Of a stretch of DNA of 49,655 bases, positions 29,721-37,528 are shown in pieces. Source of the DNA: Bacteroidales bacterium (GTDB lineage Bacteria > Bacteroidota > Bacteroidia > Bacteroidales > WCHB1-69). The notes beneath the pieces were generated by a model, which made no database searches, was not told the DNA's origin, and saw only the letters and a program-made list of their open reading frames with translations. Positions within the stretch are counted from its first letter, which is position 1, and every line of letters begins with the position of its first letter. The stretch covers positions 1 through 49,655 of the forward strand of contig JAFPVR010000005.1 of NCBI GenBank assembly GCA_017395245.1, read 5' to 3'. A program made the position numbers and the translations under genes.

Positions 29721-30095
29721 ATGAAGAAATTATTTTTAGCAGCTTTGTGCGCAGGCCTTTTCTTCGCCTGCGGTAACAAGAAACAAGCCGAACCCGAAGC
29801 TTTGATCGACACTGTTCCCGCCCAGCAGGAAGAGGTTGTTCAACAAGAGCCCGAAGAGGTTGCCGAGCCCGTCGCTCAGGAGCCCGTCGCCCAGACCACT
29901 CCCGCCAAGAAGAACAACACCACGGCAAAGAAGAATAACAACAGCACGGGTATGACCGCTGGCAAGTCCAACGAAGCTCCTTCTGTTGAAGATCATGCCA
30001 AGAGCGCCGCTAACAGGGTTGCCAACAAAGCTATTGACAAAGCTGAAAGCGAAGCTACCAGCACTATCGTCAACAGTGGCAAAAAGAAAAGATAA
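29721..30095 (+). CDS. Small Pro/Glu/Gln-rich lipoprotein
   Basis: This 124-residue protein has a lipobox (MKKLFLAALCAGLFFAC) followed by an acidic Glu-Pro-Val-Ala-Gln-rich stretch with two EPVAQ repeats, then a Lys/Asn/Thr-rich section and a helical end (AKSAANRVANKAIDKAESEA). It looks like an unstructured, surface-tethered spacer protein. No enzymatic motif is present and the function is unknown. It ends at a clear terminator. Confidence 0.75.
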   Translation: MKKLFLAALCAGLFFACGNKKQAEPEALIDTVPAQQEEVVQQEPEEVAEPVAQEPVAQTTPAKKNNTTAKKNNNSTGMTAGKSNEAPSVEDHAKSAANRVANKAIDKAESEATSTIVNSGKKKR

Positions 30096-30111
30096 TCTTT
30101 TCAAAATATCC

Positions 30112-30146
30112 GAAAAAAAGGTGTTCTTGGCTGAACACCTTTTTTG
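30112..30146 (+). terminator. Rho-independent terminator
   Basis: AAGGTGTTC and GAACACCTT pair around TTGGCT, with A-run before and T-run after; it could act in both directions. Confidence 0.9.
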
Positions 30147-30161
30147 TTTTAAAAAAAAGTG

Positions 30162-30169
30162 TACTTTTG
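30162..30169 (+). promoter_or_regulatory. -7 promoter box TACTTTTG for apt
   Basis: TAnnTTTG match 28 nt before the apt ATG, just after the preceding terminator. Confidence 0.65.
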
Positions 30170-30197
30170 TGCACATTTTTTTTTGGACTATAAAGTG

Positions 30198-30710
30198 ATG
30201 AATATCAAGGAGAAAATACGTGTGGTTTCTGACTTTCCAATCCCGGGAATTCAGTTCTATGACATAACCACCTTGCTCGGTGATGGGCAGGCCTTCCGCG
30301 AAACCATTGATGCCATGGTGCAGATTGCGCGGAAATACAATCCCGATATAGTCATCGCACTCGAATCGCGCGGCTTTTTCTTCGGTCCCGCTATCGCCTA
30401 CCAAATGGGTCTTCCTTTCGTGCCCATACGCAAAGAAGGTAAACTCCCGTACAAGACTTACAAGGAGACTTATCTGCTTGAATACGGCACTGCGACGATG
30501 GAAATACATACCGATGCGATGGCCGAAAATCAGAATGTGCTTATCATTGACGACGTGCTGGCTACCGGCGGCTCCATGGCCGCAGCCGTCAACCTCGTCA
30601 ACCATTTCCATCCAAAAGAGATCCATCTGCTCTTCCTGATGGAAATGGAAGCCTTGAAAGGACGGGAAAGACTGTCCAATTGTTCCATTGACAGCTTATT
30701 AACAGTATAA
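30198..30710 (+). CDS. apt: Adenine phosphoribosyltransferase
   Basis: This 170-residue protein converts adenine and PRPP to AMP (EC 2.4.2.7) in purine salvage. Visible motifs are the N-terminal FPIPGIQFYDITTLL, the ESRGFFFGPAIA loop and the PRPP-binding VLIIDDVLATGGSM. Length is typical. ATG 30198 starts the conserved N-terminus; an upstream in-frame start falls in the promoter. ilvE follows 24 nt downstream. Confidence 0.95.
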   Translation: MNIKEKIRVVSDFPIPGIQFYDITTLLGDGQAFRETIDAMVQIARKYNPDIVIALESRGFFFGPAIAYQMGLPFVPIRKEGKLPYKTYKETYLLEYGTATMEIHTDAMAENQNVLIIDDVLATGGSMAAAVNLVNHFHPKEIHLLFLMEMEALKGRERLSNCSIDSLLTV

Positions 30711-30734
30711 AACAACTAATCAAATAAATTTTTT

Positions 30735-31757
30735 ATGAAGAATATCGATTGGAAAAATCTGTCTTTCGGTTACATGAAGACCGATTACAATGTCCGCTGC
30801 TATTTCAGAAACGGCGAATGGGGAAAACTGGAATTGTCTTCTGACGAATACATTCCGATGCACATGGCGGCTTCCTGCCTGCACTACGGTCAGGAGGCTT
30901 TCGAAGGCATGAAGGCCTTCCGCGGCAAAGACGGCAAAGTGCGCTTGTTCCGTTGGGAAGAGAACTGGAAACGCCTCAACAGCTCTGCCGACACCATCAT
31001 GCTGGCCCCCATCCCTGAAAAGCTGTTCTTCGACGCTTTGGAGATGGTGATCAAGGCCAATGCCGAATACATCCCGCCTTACGGCACCGAGGGCTCCCTC
31101 TATATCCGTCCGTTGCTCATCGGTACTGGCGCCACCATCGGTGTGAAACCCGCCGACGAATACCTCTTCATCGTTTTCGTGATGCCCGTCGGACCTTACT
31201 TCAAGGAAGGTTTCAAACCCACCGACATGCAGATCGCCAAAGACTACGACCGTGCGGCTCCCCTGGGCACCGGTCACGTGAAGGTCGGCGGTAACTACGC
31301 CGCTTCCCTCCGCGCCGGCGAACGCGCCCACAAGGAAGGTTTCAGCGCCTCCATCTTCGCCGATGCCAAGACGAAAACCTACATCGACGAGGCTGGTCCC
31401 GCCAACTTCTTCGGTATCAAGGACGGCAAGTATGTGACTCCGGATTCTGGCTCCATCCTGCCCTCCATCACCAACATGAGCCTCCGCACTATCGCTGAGG
31501 ATCTCGGTCTCGTGGTCGAAAGACGTCACGTCAGACTCGACGAAATCGACACCTTCGAGGAAGCCGGCGCTTGCGGTACCGCTGCCGTCATCTCCCCCAT
31601 CCACAAGATTCAGGACAGAGAAACCGGCAAGGAATATGTCATCTCCAAAGACGGCAAACCCGGTCCCTGGTCCATCAAGATGCGCGAGACCCTCATGGGT
31701 ATCCAATACGGCGAAATCGAAGACAAATACGGTTGGTGCACCATCGTGGACTGCTAA
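30735..31757 (+). CDS. ilvE: Branched-chain amino acid aminotransferase
   Basis: This 340-residue class IV PLP enzyme (EC 2.6.1.42) transfers amino groups to and from Leu, Ile and Val. It shows the N-terminal MHMAASCLHYGQEAFEGMKA, the PLP lysine region GTGHVKVGGNYAAS and the phosphate-binding EAGACGTAAVI near the end. Length and motifs are normal. It may be co-transcribed with apt, and a terminator follows. Confidence 0.95.
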   Translation: MKNIDWKNLSFGYMKTDYNVRCYFRNGEWGKLELSSDEYIPMHMAASCLHYGQEAFEGMKAFRGKDGKVRLFRWEENWKRLNSSADTIMLAPIPEKLFFDALEMVIKANAEYIPPYGTEGSLYIRPLLIGTGATIGVKPADEYLFIVFVMPVGPYFKEGFKPTDMQIAKDYDRAAPLGTGHVKVGGNYAASLRAGERAHKEGFSASIFADAKTKTYIDEAGPANFFGIKDGKYVTPDSGSILPSITNMSLRTIAEDLGLVVERRHVRLDEIDTFEEAGACGTAAVISPIHKIQDRETGKEYVISKDGKPGPWSIKMRETLMGIQYGEIEDKYGWCTIVDC

Positions 31758-31778
31758 CCGATTGTCGGATTACGAAAT

Positions 31779-31806
31779 GAAAAGGATGTCTTCGGGCATC
31801 CTTTTC
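31779..31806 (+). terminator. Rho-independent terminator after ilvE
   Basis: AAAAGGATG pairs with CATCCTTTT around TCTTCGGG; the 3' strand ends in a T-rich stretch. Confidence 0.85.
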
Positions 31807-31809
31807 TGC

Positions 31810-31879
31810 TTTTAGCTATTGGCCTTTGGCTATTGGCTATTAGCCTTTTTTAAGCCAAAAGCCAAAAGCCAAAAGCCAA
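31810..31879. repeat. Heptamer tandem repeats in inverted orientation, locus 5 (ten units)
   Basis: Units TTTTAGC, TATTGGC, CTTTGGC, TATTGGC, TATTAGC, CTTTTTT, then four AAGCCAA, all in one continuous 7-base register. The left half is the reverse complement of the right half, so a long hairpin is possible. It fills the gap between ilvE and rpsU. Confidence 0.9.
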
Positions 31880-31927
31880 AGTAAAAATAAATTTTCTACC
31901 GTCAAGCAGACCGTACCAAAAAAATTG

Positions 31928-31935
31928 TATCTTTG
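31928..31935 (+). promoter_or_regulatory. -7 promoter box TATCTTTG for rpsU
   Basis: TAnnTTTG match 48 nt before the rpsU start. Confidence 0.65.
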
Positions 31936-31982
31936 CCGCCCAAAAAATTTTATTCACCAATTAAAAGAAAGAGGTATTTTTT

Positions 31983-32177
31983 ATGATTATTGTTCCCATT
32001 AAAGAAGGCGAGTCCATCGACAAAGCGCTCAAGAAACTGAAAAAGAAATTCGACAAGATCGGCGTGAAGAAAGAAATCCGCGCCCGTCAGGAATTCACCA
32101 AAAAGAGCGTCATCAGACGGGAGCAATTGCGCAAGGCCATCTACGTTCAGAAGCTCCGCGCTGCTGAAAATGAGTAG
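31983..32177 (+). CDS. rpsU: 30S ribosomal protein S21
   Basis: This 64-residue basic protein matches bS21 (IIVPIKEGESIDKALKKLKKKFDK, then KKEIRARQEFTKKSVIRRE). It sits on the 30S platform near the anti-Shine-Dalgarno region; in Bacteroidota it helps hide that region, in keeping with weak SD use. It heads the conserved rpsU-xerC-hpf block but is followed by its own terminator. Confidence 0.96.
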   Translation: MIIVPIKEGESIDKALKKLKKKFDKIGVKKEIRARQEFTKKSVIRREQLRKAIYVQKLRAAENE

Positions 32178-32202
32178 CAGACGGCATTGCCAATCAAAAG
32201 GA

Positions 32203-32228
32203 AACAGGGCGCGACCCTGTTTTTTTTG
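32203..32228 (+). terminator. Rho-independent terminator after rpsU
   Basis: AACAGGG and CCCTGTT pair around CGCGA, followed by a T-run. Confidence 0.9.
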
Positions 32229-32230
32229 TA

Positions 32231-32251
32231 CCGTTGACCGTTGACCGTTGA
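32231..32251. repeat. Heptamer tandem repeat, locus 6 (CCGTTGA x3)
   Basis: Three identical 7-base units directly after the rpsU terminator. The unit is nearly the complement of GGTCAAC/GGTCAAT at locus 2. Confidence 0.85.
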
Positions 32252-32259
32252 CACTACTA

Positions 32260-32297
32260 CTACCGAGCTCTTGCCCCTATCGGGGCTGCTCAAGGAA
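32260..32297. repeat. 38-bp dispersed hairpin repeat, copy 1
   Basis: Starts CTACCGAGCTCTTGCCCC and ends CGGGGCTGCTCAAGGAA; matches 43530-43567 with a single base difference. GAGC...GCCCC and GGGGC...GCTC can pair. Confidence 0.85.
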
Positions 32298-32329
32298 GAC
32301 GTTTTAAAATATTCGGACTTTTCTCCCAC

Positions 32330-32356
32330 AACTGCTAACTGCTAACTACTAACTGT
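32330..32356. repeat. Heptamer tandem repeat, locus 7, abutting the xerC start codon
   Basis: Units AACTGCT, AACTGCT, AACTACT, AACTGT(A). The last base of the fourth unit is the A of the xerC ATG, so the repeat occupies the translation initiation region. Confidence 0.8.
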
Positions 32357-33247
32357 ATGAATTACCACGATTTCATCGATTACCTGAAATACGAACGGCG
32401 GGTATCGGCGCACACAGTGACCGCCTACGAGGGGGATTTGTCCCAGTTTTTCGCCTTTTTGGAGGAGAAACTGGAAATTCATCAACTGTCGGATGTTCAT
32501 AGCGGGGACATCCGCGCGTGGGTCATTTCGCTGTTGGAAGATGAGTCATTGGAGCCCCGATCGGTGGGCCGCAAAATCAGCGCGGTAAAGGCTTTTTATC
32601 GCTATAAGTTGAAAATCAAGGAGTTGTCTGTAAATCCCACGTTAACCATCCACACCCCGAAAACCGCCAAAAAACTGCCGCAATATGTGGAGCAGCGCGA
32701 TATGGAACACCTGTTTGCCGACATTCCCTTTGAGGAAACATTCGAAGGTTTGCGCGACCGCACCATCCTCGAACTCTTCTACGCCACTGGAATGCGTGAA
32801 TCGGAGCTTCTGAATCTCAAAACTCAAGACATTCATTTTCAAGACAATACAATCAAAGTTTTGGGGAAACGCAATAAAGAGCGGCTTATTCCGTTTGGAA
32901 ACAGGCTTTCAGAGTTATTGACAATGTACTTGGAAAACTTGCAAAAAAAATTTTCCGACGGAACCGAAAATAATTATATCTTTGTCACCGATAAAGGAGA
33001 ACAACTTTATCCGAAAGCTGTCTATCGAATTGTTCGTAAATATTTGGATATGGTAACCACGATTGACAAACGCAGCCCGCACGTGATCAGGCACACCTTT
33101 GCGACGCATCTGCTGAACAACGGAGCCGACCTGAACGCCATCAAGACCATACTGGGCCACAGCAGTCTGGCAGCCACCCAGGTATATACCCATAACTCTA
33201 TAGAGCAGCTCAAATCCATTTATAAACAAGCTCATCCAAGAGCATAA
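32357..33247 (+). CDS. xerC: Site-specific tyrosine recombinase XerC/XerD
   Basis: This 296-residue protein has an N-terminal SAM-like core-binding domain (FIDYLKYERRVSAHTVTAY) and a tyrosine recombinase domain with all catalytic residues: Arg in ATGMRESELL, Lys in VLGKRNKERLIP, His-Arg in SPHVIRHTFATHLL, His in LGHSSLAATQVY, and the nucleophile Tyr in that last segment. It resolves chromosome dimers at dif with a partner recombinase. Its place between rpsU and hpf matches the housekeeping gene of Bacteroidota rather than an integrase. No SD-like sequence is present; heptamer repeats sit there instead. hpf starts 14 nt downstream. Confidence 0.92.
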   Translation: MNYHDFIDYLKYERRVSAHTVTAYEGDLSQFFAFLEEKLEIHQLSDVHSGDIRAWVISLLEDESLEPRSVGRKISAVKAFYRYKLKIKELSVNPTLTIHTPKTAKKLPQYVEQRDMEHLFADIPFEETFEGLRDRTILELFYATGMRESELLNLKTQDIHFQDNTIKVLGKRNKERLIPFGNRLSELLTMYLENLQKKFSDGTENNYIFVTDKGEQLYPKAVYRIVRKYLDMVTTIDKRSPHVIRHTFATHLLNNGADLNAIKTILGHSSLAATQVYTHNSIEQLKSIYKQAHPRA

Positions 33248-33261
33248 AAAAGGAGGTTTTT

Positions 33262-33597
33262 ATGAAAATTAACATCAATTCCGTCCACTTCAAAGCGGAT
33301 CAGAAACTGGAAGATTTCATCACCGAAAAGGTGGAGAAACTGAACAAGTTGCACGACGGCATCATGGGTGCCGATGTTGCGCTGAAACTGGAGAACACCG
33401 AAGCGCCGGAGAACAAGACCGTGGACATTCGTATGAACATCCGGGGCTATGACGCCCGCGCCGGCAAGACGGCCAAATCCTTTGAGGAGGCCACCGACCT
33501 TGCCGTCGATGCCCTCAAGAAACAGCTCCAGAAAAGCAAAGAAAAAGAACAGAACAGACGCCCGTCAGGGGAGATTTCCTTTGAGGTCAAGGAATAA
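33262..33597 (+). CDS. hpf: Ribosome hibernation-promoting factor (HPF/RaiA family)
   Basis: This 111-residue protein is the short HPF type: KININSVHFKADQKLEDFITEKVEKL at the start and the basic RMNIRGYDARAGKTAKSFEEATDLAVDALKKQL region (quoted here only as landmarks) that binds the 30S decoding site. It stabilises inactive ribosomes in stationary phase. An AGGAGG-like sequence (AAAGGAGG) lies 9 nt upstream, unusually strong for this phylum. It is co-transcribed with xerC. Confidence 0.93.
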   Translation: MKININSVHFKADQKLEDFITEKVEKLNKLHDGIMGADVALKLENTEAPENKTVDIRMNIRGYDARAGKTAKSFEEATDLAVDALKKQLQKSKEKEQNRRPSGEISFEVKE

Positions 33598-33620
33598 TCC
33601 TGACCATCCATCTATTGAAA

Positions 33621-33650
33621 CGCCCCGTCCGGCATCGGCCAGACGGGGCG
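33621..33650. terminator. GC-rich hairpin between convergent genes
   Basis: CGCCCCGTC pairs with GACGGGGCG; likely ends the hpf transcript and perhaps the opposing exonuclease transcript. T-run is short. Confidence 0.75.
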
Positions 33651-33671
33651 TTCTTTATGAATTTATCTCGA

Positions 33672-34496
33672 CTACTTCGCAAATTTCTTCTCCAAAGAGA
33701 CCTCATGGTAGATTTGCGTGATGACCTCCTTGGTGTAGAGCGGAAAATCGGCCTTCATCATCCAGTCGTAATAGGCGGGTTCTTTGCGAAAAACCTCGTT
33801 CACGGGAACACCCTTGTGCTTGCCGAAGTTGAAAACCGGACGCTGCTGGGCATCCATCACGATGTGGCCGGCCAAATCCACGGTCTGCCGCTCATTAGTG
33901 AACGCACTCAACGCCTTCACATCGTTTTGCACAGGCACATACGTACGCTTGGTGTGCCGGTCGGTATATTCCACACCATTGTAACGGTCGAGCTGGGCCT
34001 TCAGCACTTCACAGGTGGCCTTCGTGTCTGCGCTGGCATGGTGCGCATCCGTGAGGTCCGCATCGCAATAGAACTTGTAGGCGGCAACCAGGTTGCGGGG
34101 CTCCATCTTGTGGAAAATATTCTGTACATCAATGAGATAACGATTCCGCAAATCAAAACGGCGACCGCAGCGCAGAAACTCTTCCACCAACAACGGCACA
34201 TCGAACTTGTTGGAGTTGAATCCAGCCAAATCGGCATCGCCAATGAATGCCATCAGGTCGTCGGCAATCTCCGCAAAGGTGGGTTTGTCACGAACCACCT
34301 CGTCCGTGATGCCATGAATGGCAGACACCTCTTCGGGGATCGGCATTCCTGGATTTATCAACTCCGTACGGCTGATTTCCTCGCCGTCAGGCATCACCTT
34401 CAACAACGAAATCTCCACGATTTTATCTTTTCCGACATTCAAGCCGGTAGTCTCCAAATCAAAGAAGACCAAGGGTCTGGTTAAATTGAACTTCAT
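33672..34496 (-). CDS. DnaQ-like 3'-5' exonuclease
   Basis: This 274-residue protein has the DEDDh exonuclease core of DNA polymerase III epsilon: FFDLETTGL (Exo I), the middle LAGFNSNKFDVPLL (Exo II) and HHASADTKATCEVL (Exo III with the catalytic His). The C-terminal ~80 residues (FNFGKHKGVPVNEVF, then YYDWMMKADFP) are the extension common in Bacteroidota members. It probably acts in DNA repair or RNA trimming. Its start is 7 nt from the T9SS-protein stop, so it is the last gene of a three-gene operon. Confidence 0.9.
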   Translation of the reverse strand: MKFNLTRPLVFFDLETTGLNVGKDKIVEISLLKVMPDGEEISRTELINPGMPIPEEVSAIHGITDEVVRDKPTFAEIADDLMAFIGDADLAGFNSNKFDVPLLVEEFLRCGRRFDLRNRYLIDVQNIFHKMEPRNLVAAYKFYCDADLTDAHHASADTKATCEVLKAQLDRYNGVEYTDRHTKRTYVPVQNDVKALSAFTNERQTVDLAGHIVMDAQQRPVFNFGKHKGVPVNEVFRKEPAYYDWMMKADFPLYTKEVITQIYHEVSLEKKFAK

Positions 34497-34503
34497 ATTC
34501 GTA

Positions 34504-36645
34504 TTAGTGTTTGATTATTTTTTCTGTGACAATAGTCTGATTATCAGCTGACAATTGAATAAAATAGATGCCCGTCGGAAAACGCTCCAACGACAACTCC
34601 TTCGTATAAAGCCTGCCCGTCTCCACACACTGCCCGAACACATTCATAATCCGATAATCCAAGTCCTCGTCCATGTCAGTGTCAATGTGAACGATTCCGG
34701 TGGTCGGGTTCGGGTACATGCGGATGTTGCGGGTAGCATATTGCGGCACACCGGAATGGTCGAACGACTTGCCAACCACGGGCCGGATCATCGGGGTGCC
34801 CTGATAGAAGGATGGATACCAATAGGCGGCAGTGCGGTAGAAGAACTTGCCGCTCGCGTCATTGTTCTGGTCGAAACCGAGGTTCAGCTGCACATCGTGG
34901 TTCTGATAAAAACCGACGTAAAACGTTCCCGACAAGTACAGCGGCTCCTCCAAATAGTAGGACACGAAATCCAAATAATTTTCAGCAAAGCCAGGCAATT
35001 GCGCGGGCATTTCGTAAAGCACGGTGCCGGGGCCCGGGCTACCGTCGGCGCAAAAGCCGTCATCCGCCCATACCATCAACGAGAAGGGCTCCACATTTTC
35101 GTCACCGAGCGTATGGTTGAACCACATGCGCACCGCCTGCAACGTGTCGGGCTCAGCAAGCGTGAACCGCACCGCAAGCGAGGCCTCCGGATTCACCATG
35201 GTGGAAAGCAGACAGTAGCCGGCCTCCGCCGTACCATCGTCGTAAGCATAGTAATTGTAGAACTTCTGATTGAAGACGGACGTGTCATTGGAGCGGCGCT
35301 CATCATTCACACCCACCATGCTGAAAATATGGGTGATGGTGAACTCCGCACTGTCGGCTCCGTCATACTCGTAACTCATCTCCAATAGCGGCGACACATG
35401 GTGTTGCGCGTCGTGCAAGCCGTGCGGATAATACGGTTCCGCATTTTCGTTGTTCAGCGGCGACACATAAATCGTCTGGTCGTGGTTCTTGACAATATTA
35501 TACGTATAGCTCGTATTCTTCACTGAACTGGAGAGGTTGCTCAAGTCGTTGTGGAAATTCGTAATCATATCCGAAGGGCGGAACTGCTTCCACGGCATCG
35601 CTTGATACTCCTTGAGCGTTGATATCGAAGGGCTTACATACGCCACATCGTTAGGGTAAAGATCGTTGATACGGCGATTCAGATTCAATCGCACATAATC
35701 AATGTTCCACTGGTCACAGTTACTGGACCAGCCGATAATGTTCCCGCTGGTAAGGACATCCTCGTCCAAACTGGCGAAATTGCGGAAACGAAACTGGAAA
35801 TTATTCCGTAAATACTGCGCATCCGTAATCGGCACCATCACCTGCTTGAAGTAGTCAAGTGGATTCTCAGCCACCCAGTCTTCCACATTGCAGCCGTATG
35901 TCGACCATACTTCGTTCCAGACATATTCGTCCTCGAAGATGGAATCCACGGGCATCAGAATCACTTCGCCGGCGTAGGCATCGGTCTGGAACACGTAGTA
36001 AGTACCTGGCATAAAGGGGTTTTCGATAGAGTCCCCAATATGATAGTACTCTCCCTCCCCAATGATGTACTCACCGTACTCAAAACCGGCAAACACTTGG
36101 TTACCTGTGGCATAGCCGAATTCCAAAATCAGCTTGTCGGCATGTTCGGGTGCATCGCCCACAATCTGCCAACCGCCGGCCGGGTAGGTCTTGCTGGCAC
36201 CTGCCGGCTGGTAGTAGAAACTAAAGTAGATTGAGTCTTCCAACAGCATCTGACGATGTTGCTGGAAATTGCTGTCAAGGCGTATCGGGTTGGATGTCAG
36301 CGTGTCGGCGGGAAAAGGCAGGCGCGAAGCGTGCGCGTAAACCTGCCCATGGGCATCGAGGGCGTCAAGTGTCACCACCCCGATGGTCGGGGGATAGACC
36401 GCAAACCCTGTGTTGACGTAGCCTTGGTCGTCCTGCCATAATTTGGGGTCGGGATAGCCGCTGTAGTTGGAGAAATCATCCACGAAAGGCAGCCGCACGG
36501 ACTGTCCGGAACGCACAGGCGAACCTTTCTTCGCAGCTTTAACCAAAACGGGATTTTGAGCCAAACCCGTCAATATCTCCTGGGATTTACCGACAAAAGG
36601 AATCAAAAGCAGGCATAAAATGCCGATTTTCAATGTCAATTTCAT
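34504..36645 (-). CDS. Secreted protein with type A T9SS sorting domain
   Basis: This 713-residue protein has a signal peptide (MKLTLKIGILCLLLIPFVGKSQ) followed by a large extracellular part of unknown function and a C-terminal T9SS type A signal: MYPNPTTGIVHID ... DYRIMNVFGQ ... LERFPTGIYFIQL, ending TEKIIKH. Such proteins cross the outer membrane through the type IX system and are attached to A-LPS or released. The repeated Trp/Asp and FSNYSGYPDPKLW near the start are typical of Bacteroidota adhesin-like proteins; I see no catalytic motif. Confidence 0.88.
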   Translation of the reverse strand: MKLTLKIGILCLLLIPFVGKSQEILTGLAQNPVLVKAAKKGSPVRSGQSVRLPFVDDFSNYSGYPDPKLWQDDQGYVNTGFAVYPPTIGVVTLDALDAHGQVYAHASRLPFPADTLTSNPIRLDSNFQQHRQMLLEDSIYFSFYYQPAGASKTYPAGGWQIVGDAPEHADKLILEFGYATGNQVFAGFEYGEYIIGEGEYYHIGDSIENPFMPGTYYVFQTDAYAGEVILMPVDSIFEDEYVWNEVWSTYGCNVEDWVAENPLDYFKQVMVPITDAQYLRNNFQFRFRNFASLDEDVLTSGNIIGWSSNCDQWNIDYVRLNLNRRINDLYPNDVAYVSPSISTLKEYQAMPWKQFRPSDMITNFHNDLSNLSSSVKNTSYTYNIVKNHDQTIYVSPLNNENAEPYYPHGLHDAQHHVSPLLEMSYEYDGADSAEFTITHIFSMVGVNDERRSNDTSVFNQKFYNYYAYDDGTAEAGYCLLSTMVNPEASLAVRFTLAEPDTLQAVRMWFNHTLGDENVEPFSLMVWADDGFCADGSPGPGTVLYEMPAQLPGFAENYLDFVSYYLEEPLYLSGTFYVGFYQNHDVQLNLGFDQNNDASGKFFYRTAAYWYPSFYQGTPMIRPVVGKSFDHSGVPQYATRNIRMYPNPTTGIVHIDTDMDEDLDYRIMNVFGQCVETGRLYTKELSLERFPTGIYFIQLSADNQTIVTEKIIKH

Positions 36646-36674
36646 AAATTGGATTTGTTTAAGATGGTTTTACA

Positions 36675-37286
36675 CTAATTATCTGATGTTTCGGTATTGG
36701 TACTGTCGCTGTCGGGCAGGTCGCCGATATTTTTGCCCACCACAAGAGTAATCTTCTCGCCTTGCTTGATAGGCGTGCCCGGTGCTATGGCATGTCCTTT
36801 GTAGAGCACTTCCAACACCACATTCTCATACGGGCTGGGTTTTTCAATCGTTCGGTCAAGCACCAATCCTTGCGATTCAATCATAATCTGTGCCTGGCGA
36901 AGCGACAAATCGCGCAGCTCCAGCATCTTAATGGTCGGTGGCTCGGAAGCGGCCACGGTGAGATAAACTTTGCGGCCGTGTTTCACCTTCTCGCCCGGGA
37001 GCGGGTTCTGTTTCAGTACCGTGCCGGGGGTGGCACCCGTCTCATAAAGCTCGTCGCTGACCACGAACACGAAACCCTCCGACTTGCCGTTTTGCGTCAG
37101 TTCCTGTGCCGACTTGCCAGCGTAAGAGGGCATCTCAATCTCACGCCCGTGACGTGTGAAAAGCCTGAGAAACAATATGATTAGTATAAAGATAACAACC
37201 GTGACCAATATGGCCATCAGTATGTGGAAACCCGGTTTACTCGGGTCTAAAATGCCGCGTGAAGCTCCGTTTTTCTGCTTGCTCAT
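36675..37286 (-). CDS. PASTA-domain membrane protein
   Basis: This 203-residue protein has a short cytoplasmic N-terminus, one membrane helix (HILMAILVTVVIFILIILFL region, about 25-44) and two to three PASTA repeats (about 55-190) with landmarks EMPSYAGKSAQEL, PGEKVKHGRKVYLTV and PIKQGEKITLVVG. In Bacteroidota such proteins carry no kinase; they may bind peptidoglycan fragments or lipid II. ATG 37286 was chosen because it fits the promoter box at 37328-37335 and the start of the family. It heads an operon with the T9SS protein (29 nt gap) and the exonuclease. Confidence 0.88.
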   Translation of the reverse strand: MSKQKNGASRGILDPSKPGFHILMAILVTVVIFILIILFLRLFTRHGREIEMPSYAGKSAQELTQNGKSEGFVFVVSDELYETGATPGTVLKQNPLPGEKVKHGRKVYLTVAASEPPTIKMLELRDLSLRQAQIMIESQGLVLDRTIEKPSPYENVVLEVLYKGHAIAPGTPIKQGEKITLVVGKNIGDLPDSDSTNTETSDN

Positions 37287-37327
37287 GAAGTTCGATTTCG
37301 CTCTATAAGTTTGATTTTTAAAACCTG

Positions 37328-37335
37328 CAAAGATA
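37328..37335 (-). promoter_or_regulatory. -7 promoter box TATCTTTG for the PASTA operon
   Basis: CAAAGATA on the plus strand, 41 nt before the PASTA ATG; divergent from the 37484 promoter. Confidence 0.65.
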
Positions 37336-37373
37336 CATAATTTTCTAAACGCATGAATGCACAATTTTCGTCT

Positions 37374-37401
37374 GTAGAGACGCGGTGCACCGCGTCTCTA
37401 C
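37374..37401. repeat. GTAGAGACG-type palindrome, copy 5 (perfect)
   Basis: 28 bases with arms GTAGAGACGCGGTG and its exact complement, between two divergent promoters. Confidence 0.9.
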
Positions 37402-37483
37402 GCTGAAAAACAACCTTAACGAAAAAAGTCTGTTTTTAGTATTTCAGAGTGCGCAAAAGTGTTTAATAAAAGCTTTCTTTTTG

Positions 37484-37491
37484 TATCTTTG
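37484..37491 (+). promoter_or_regulatory. -7 promoter box TATCTTTG for the polysaccharide-side operon
   Basis: TAnnTTTG match 37 nt before the start of the saccharopine-dehydrogenase-like gene. Confidence 0.65.
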
Positions 37492-37528
37492 CCGCTTGTT
37501 AAATTAGGGCAAAAGTTTGCTGAAAGGA

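Noticed and set aside
30720-31706. 328-codon open frame antisense to ilvE
   Set aside because: ilvE carries all aminotransferase motifs; the antisense frame is a shadow of G+C-rich codons.
32357-33247. Integrase of a mobile island
   Set aside because: Gene order rpsU-xerC-hpf and sequence fit the housekeeping Xer recombinase; no attachment-site repeats flank it.
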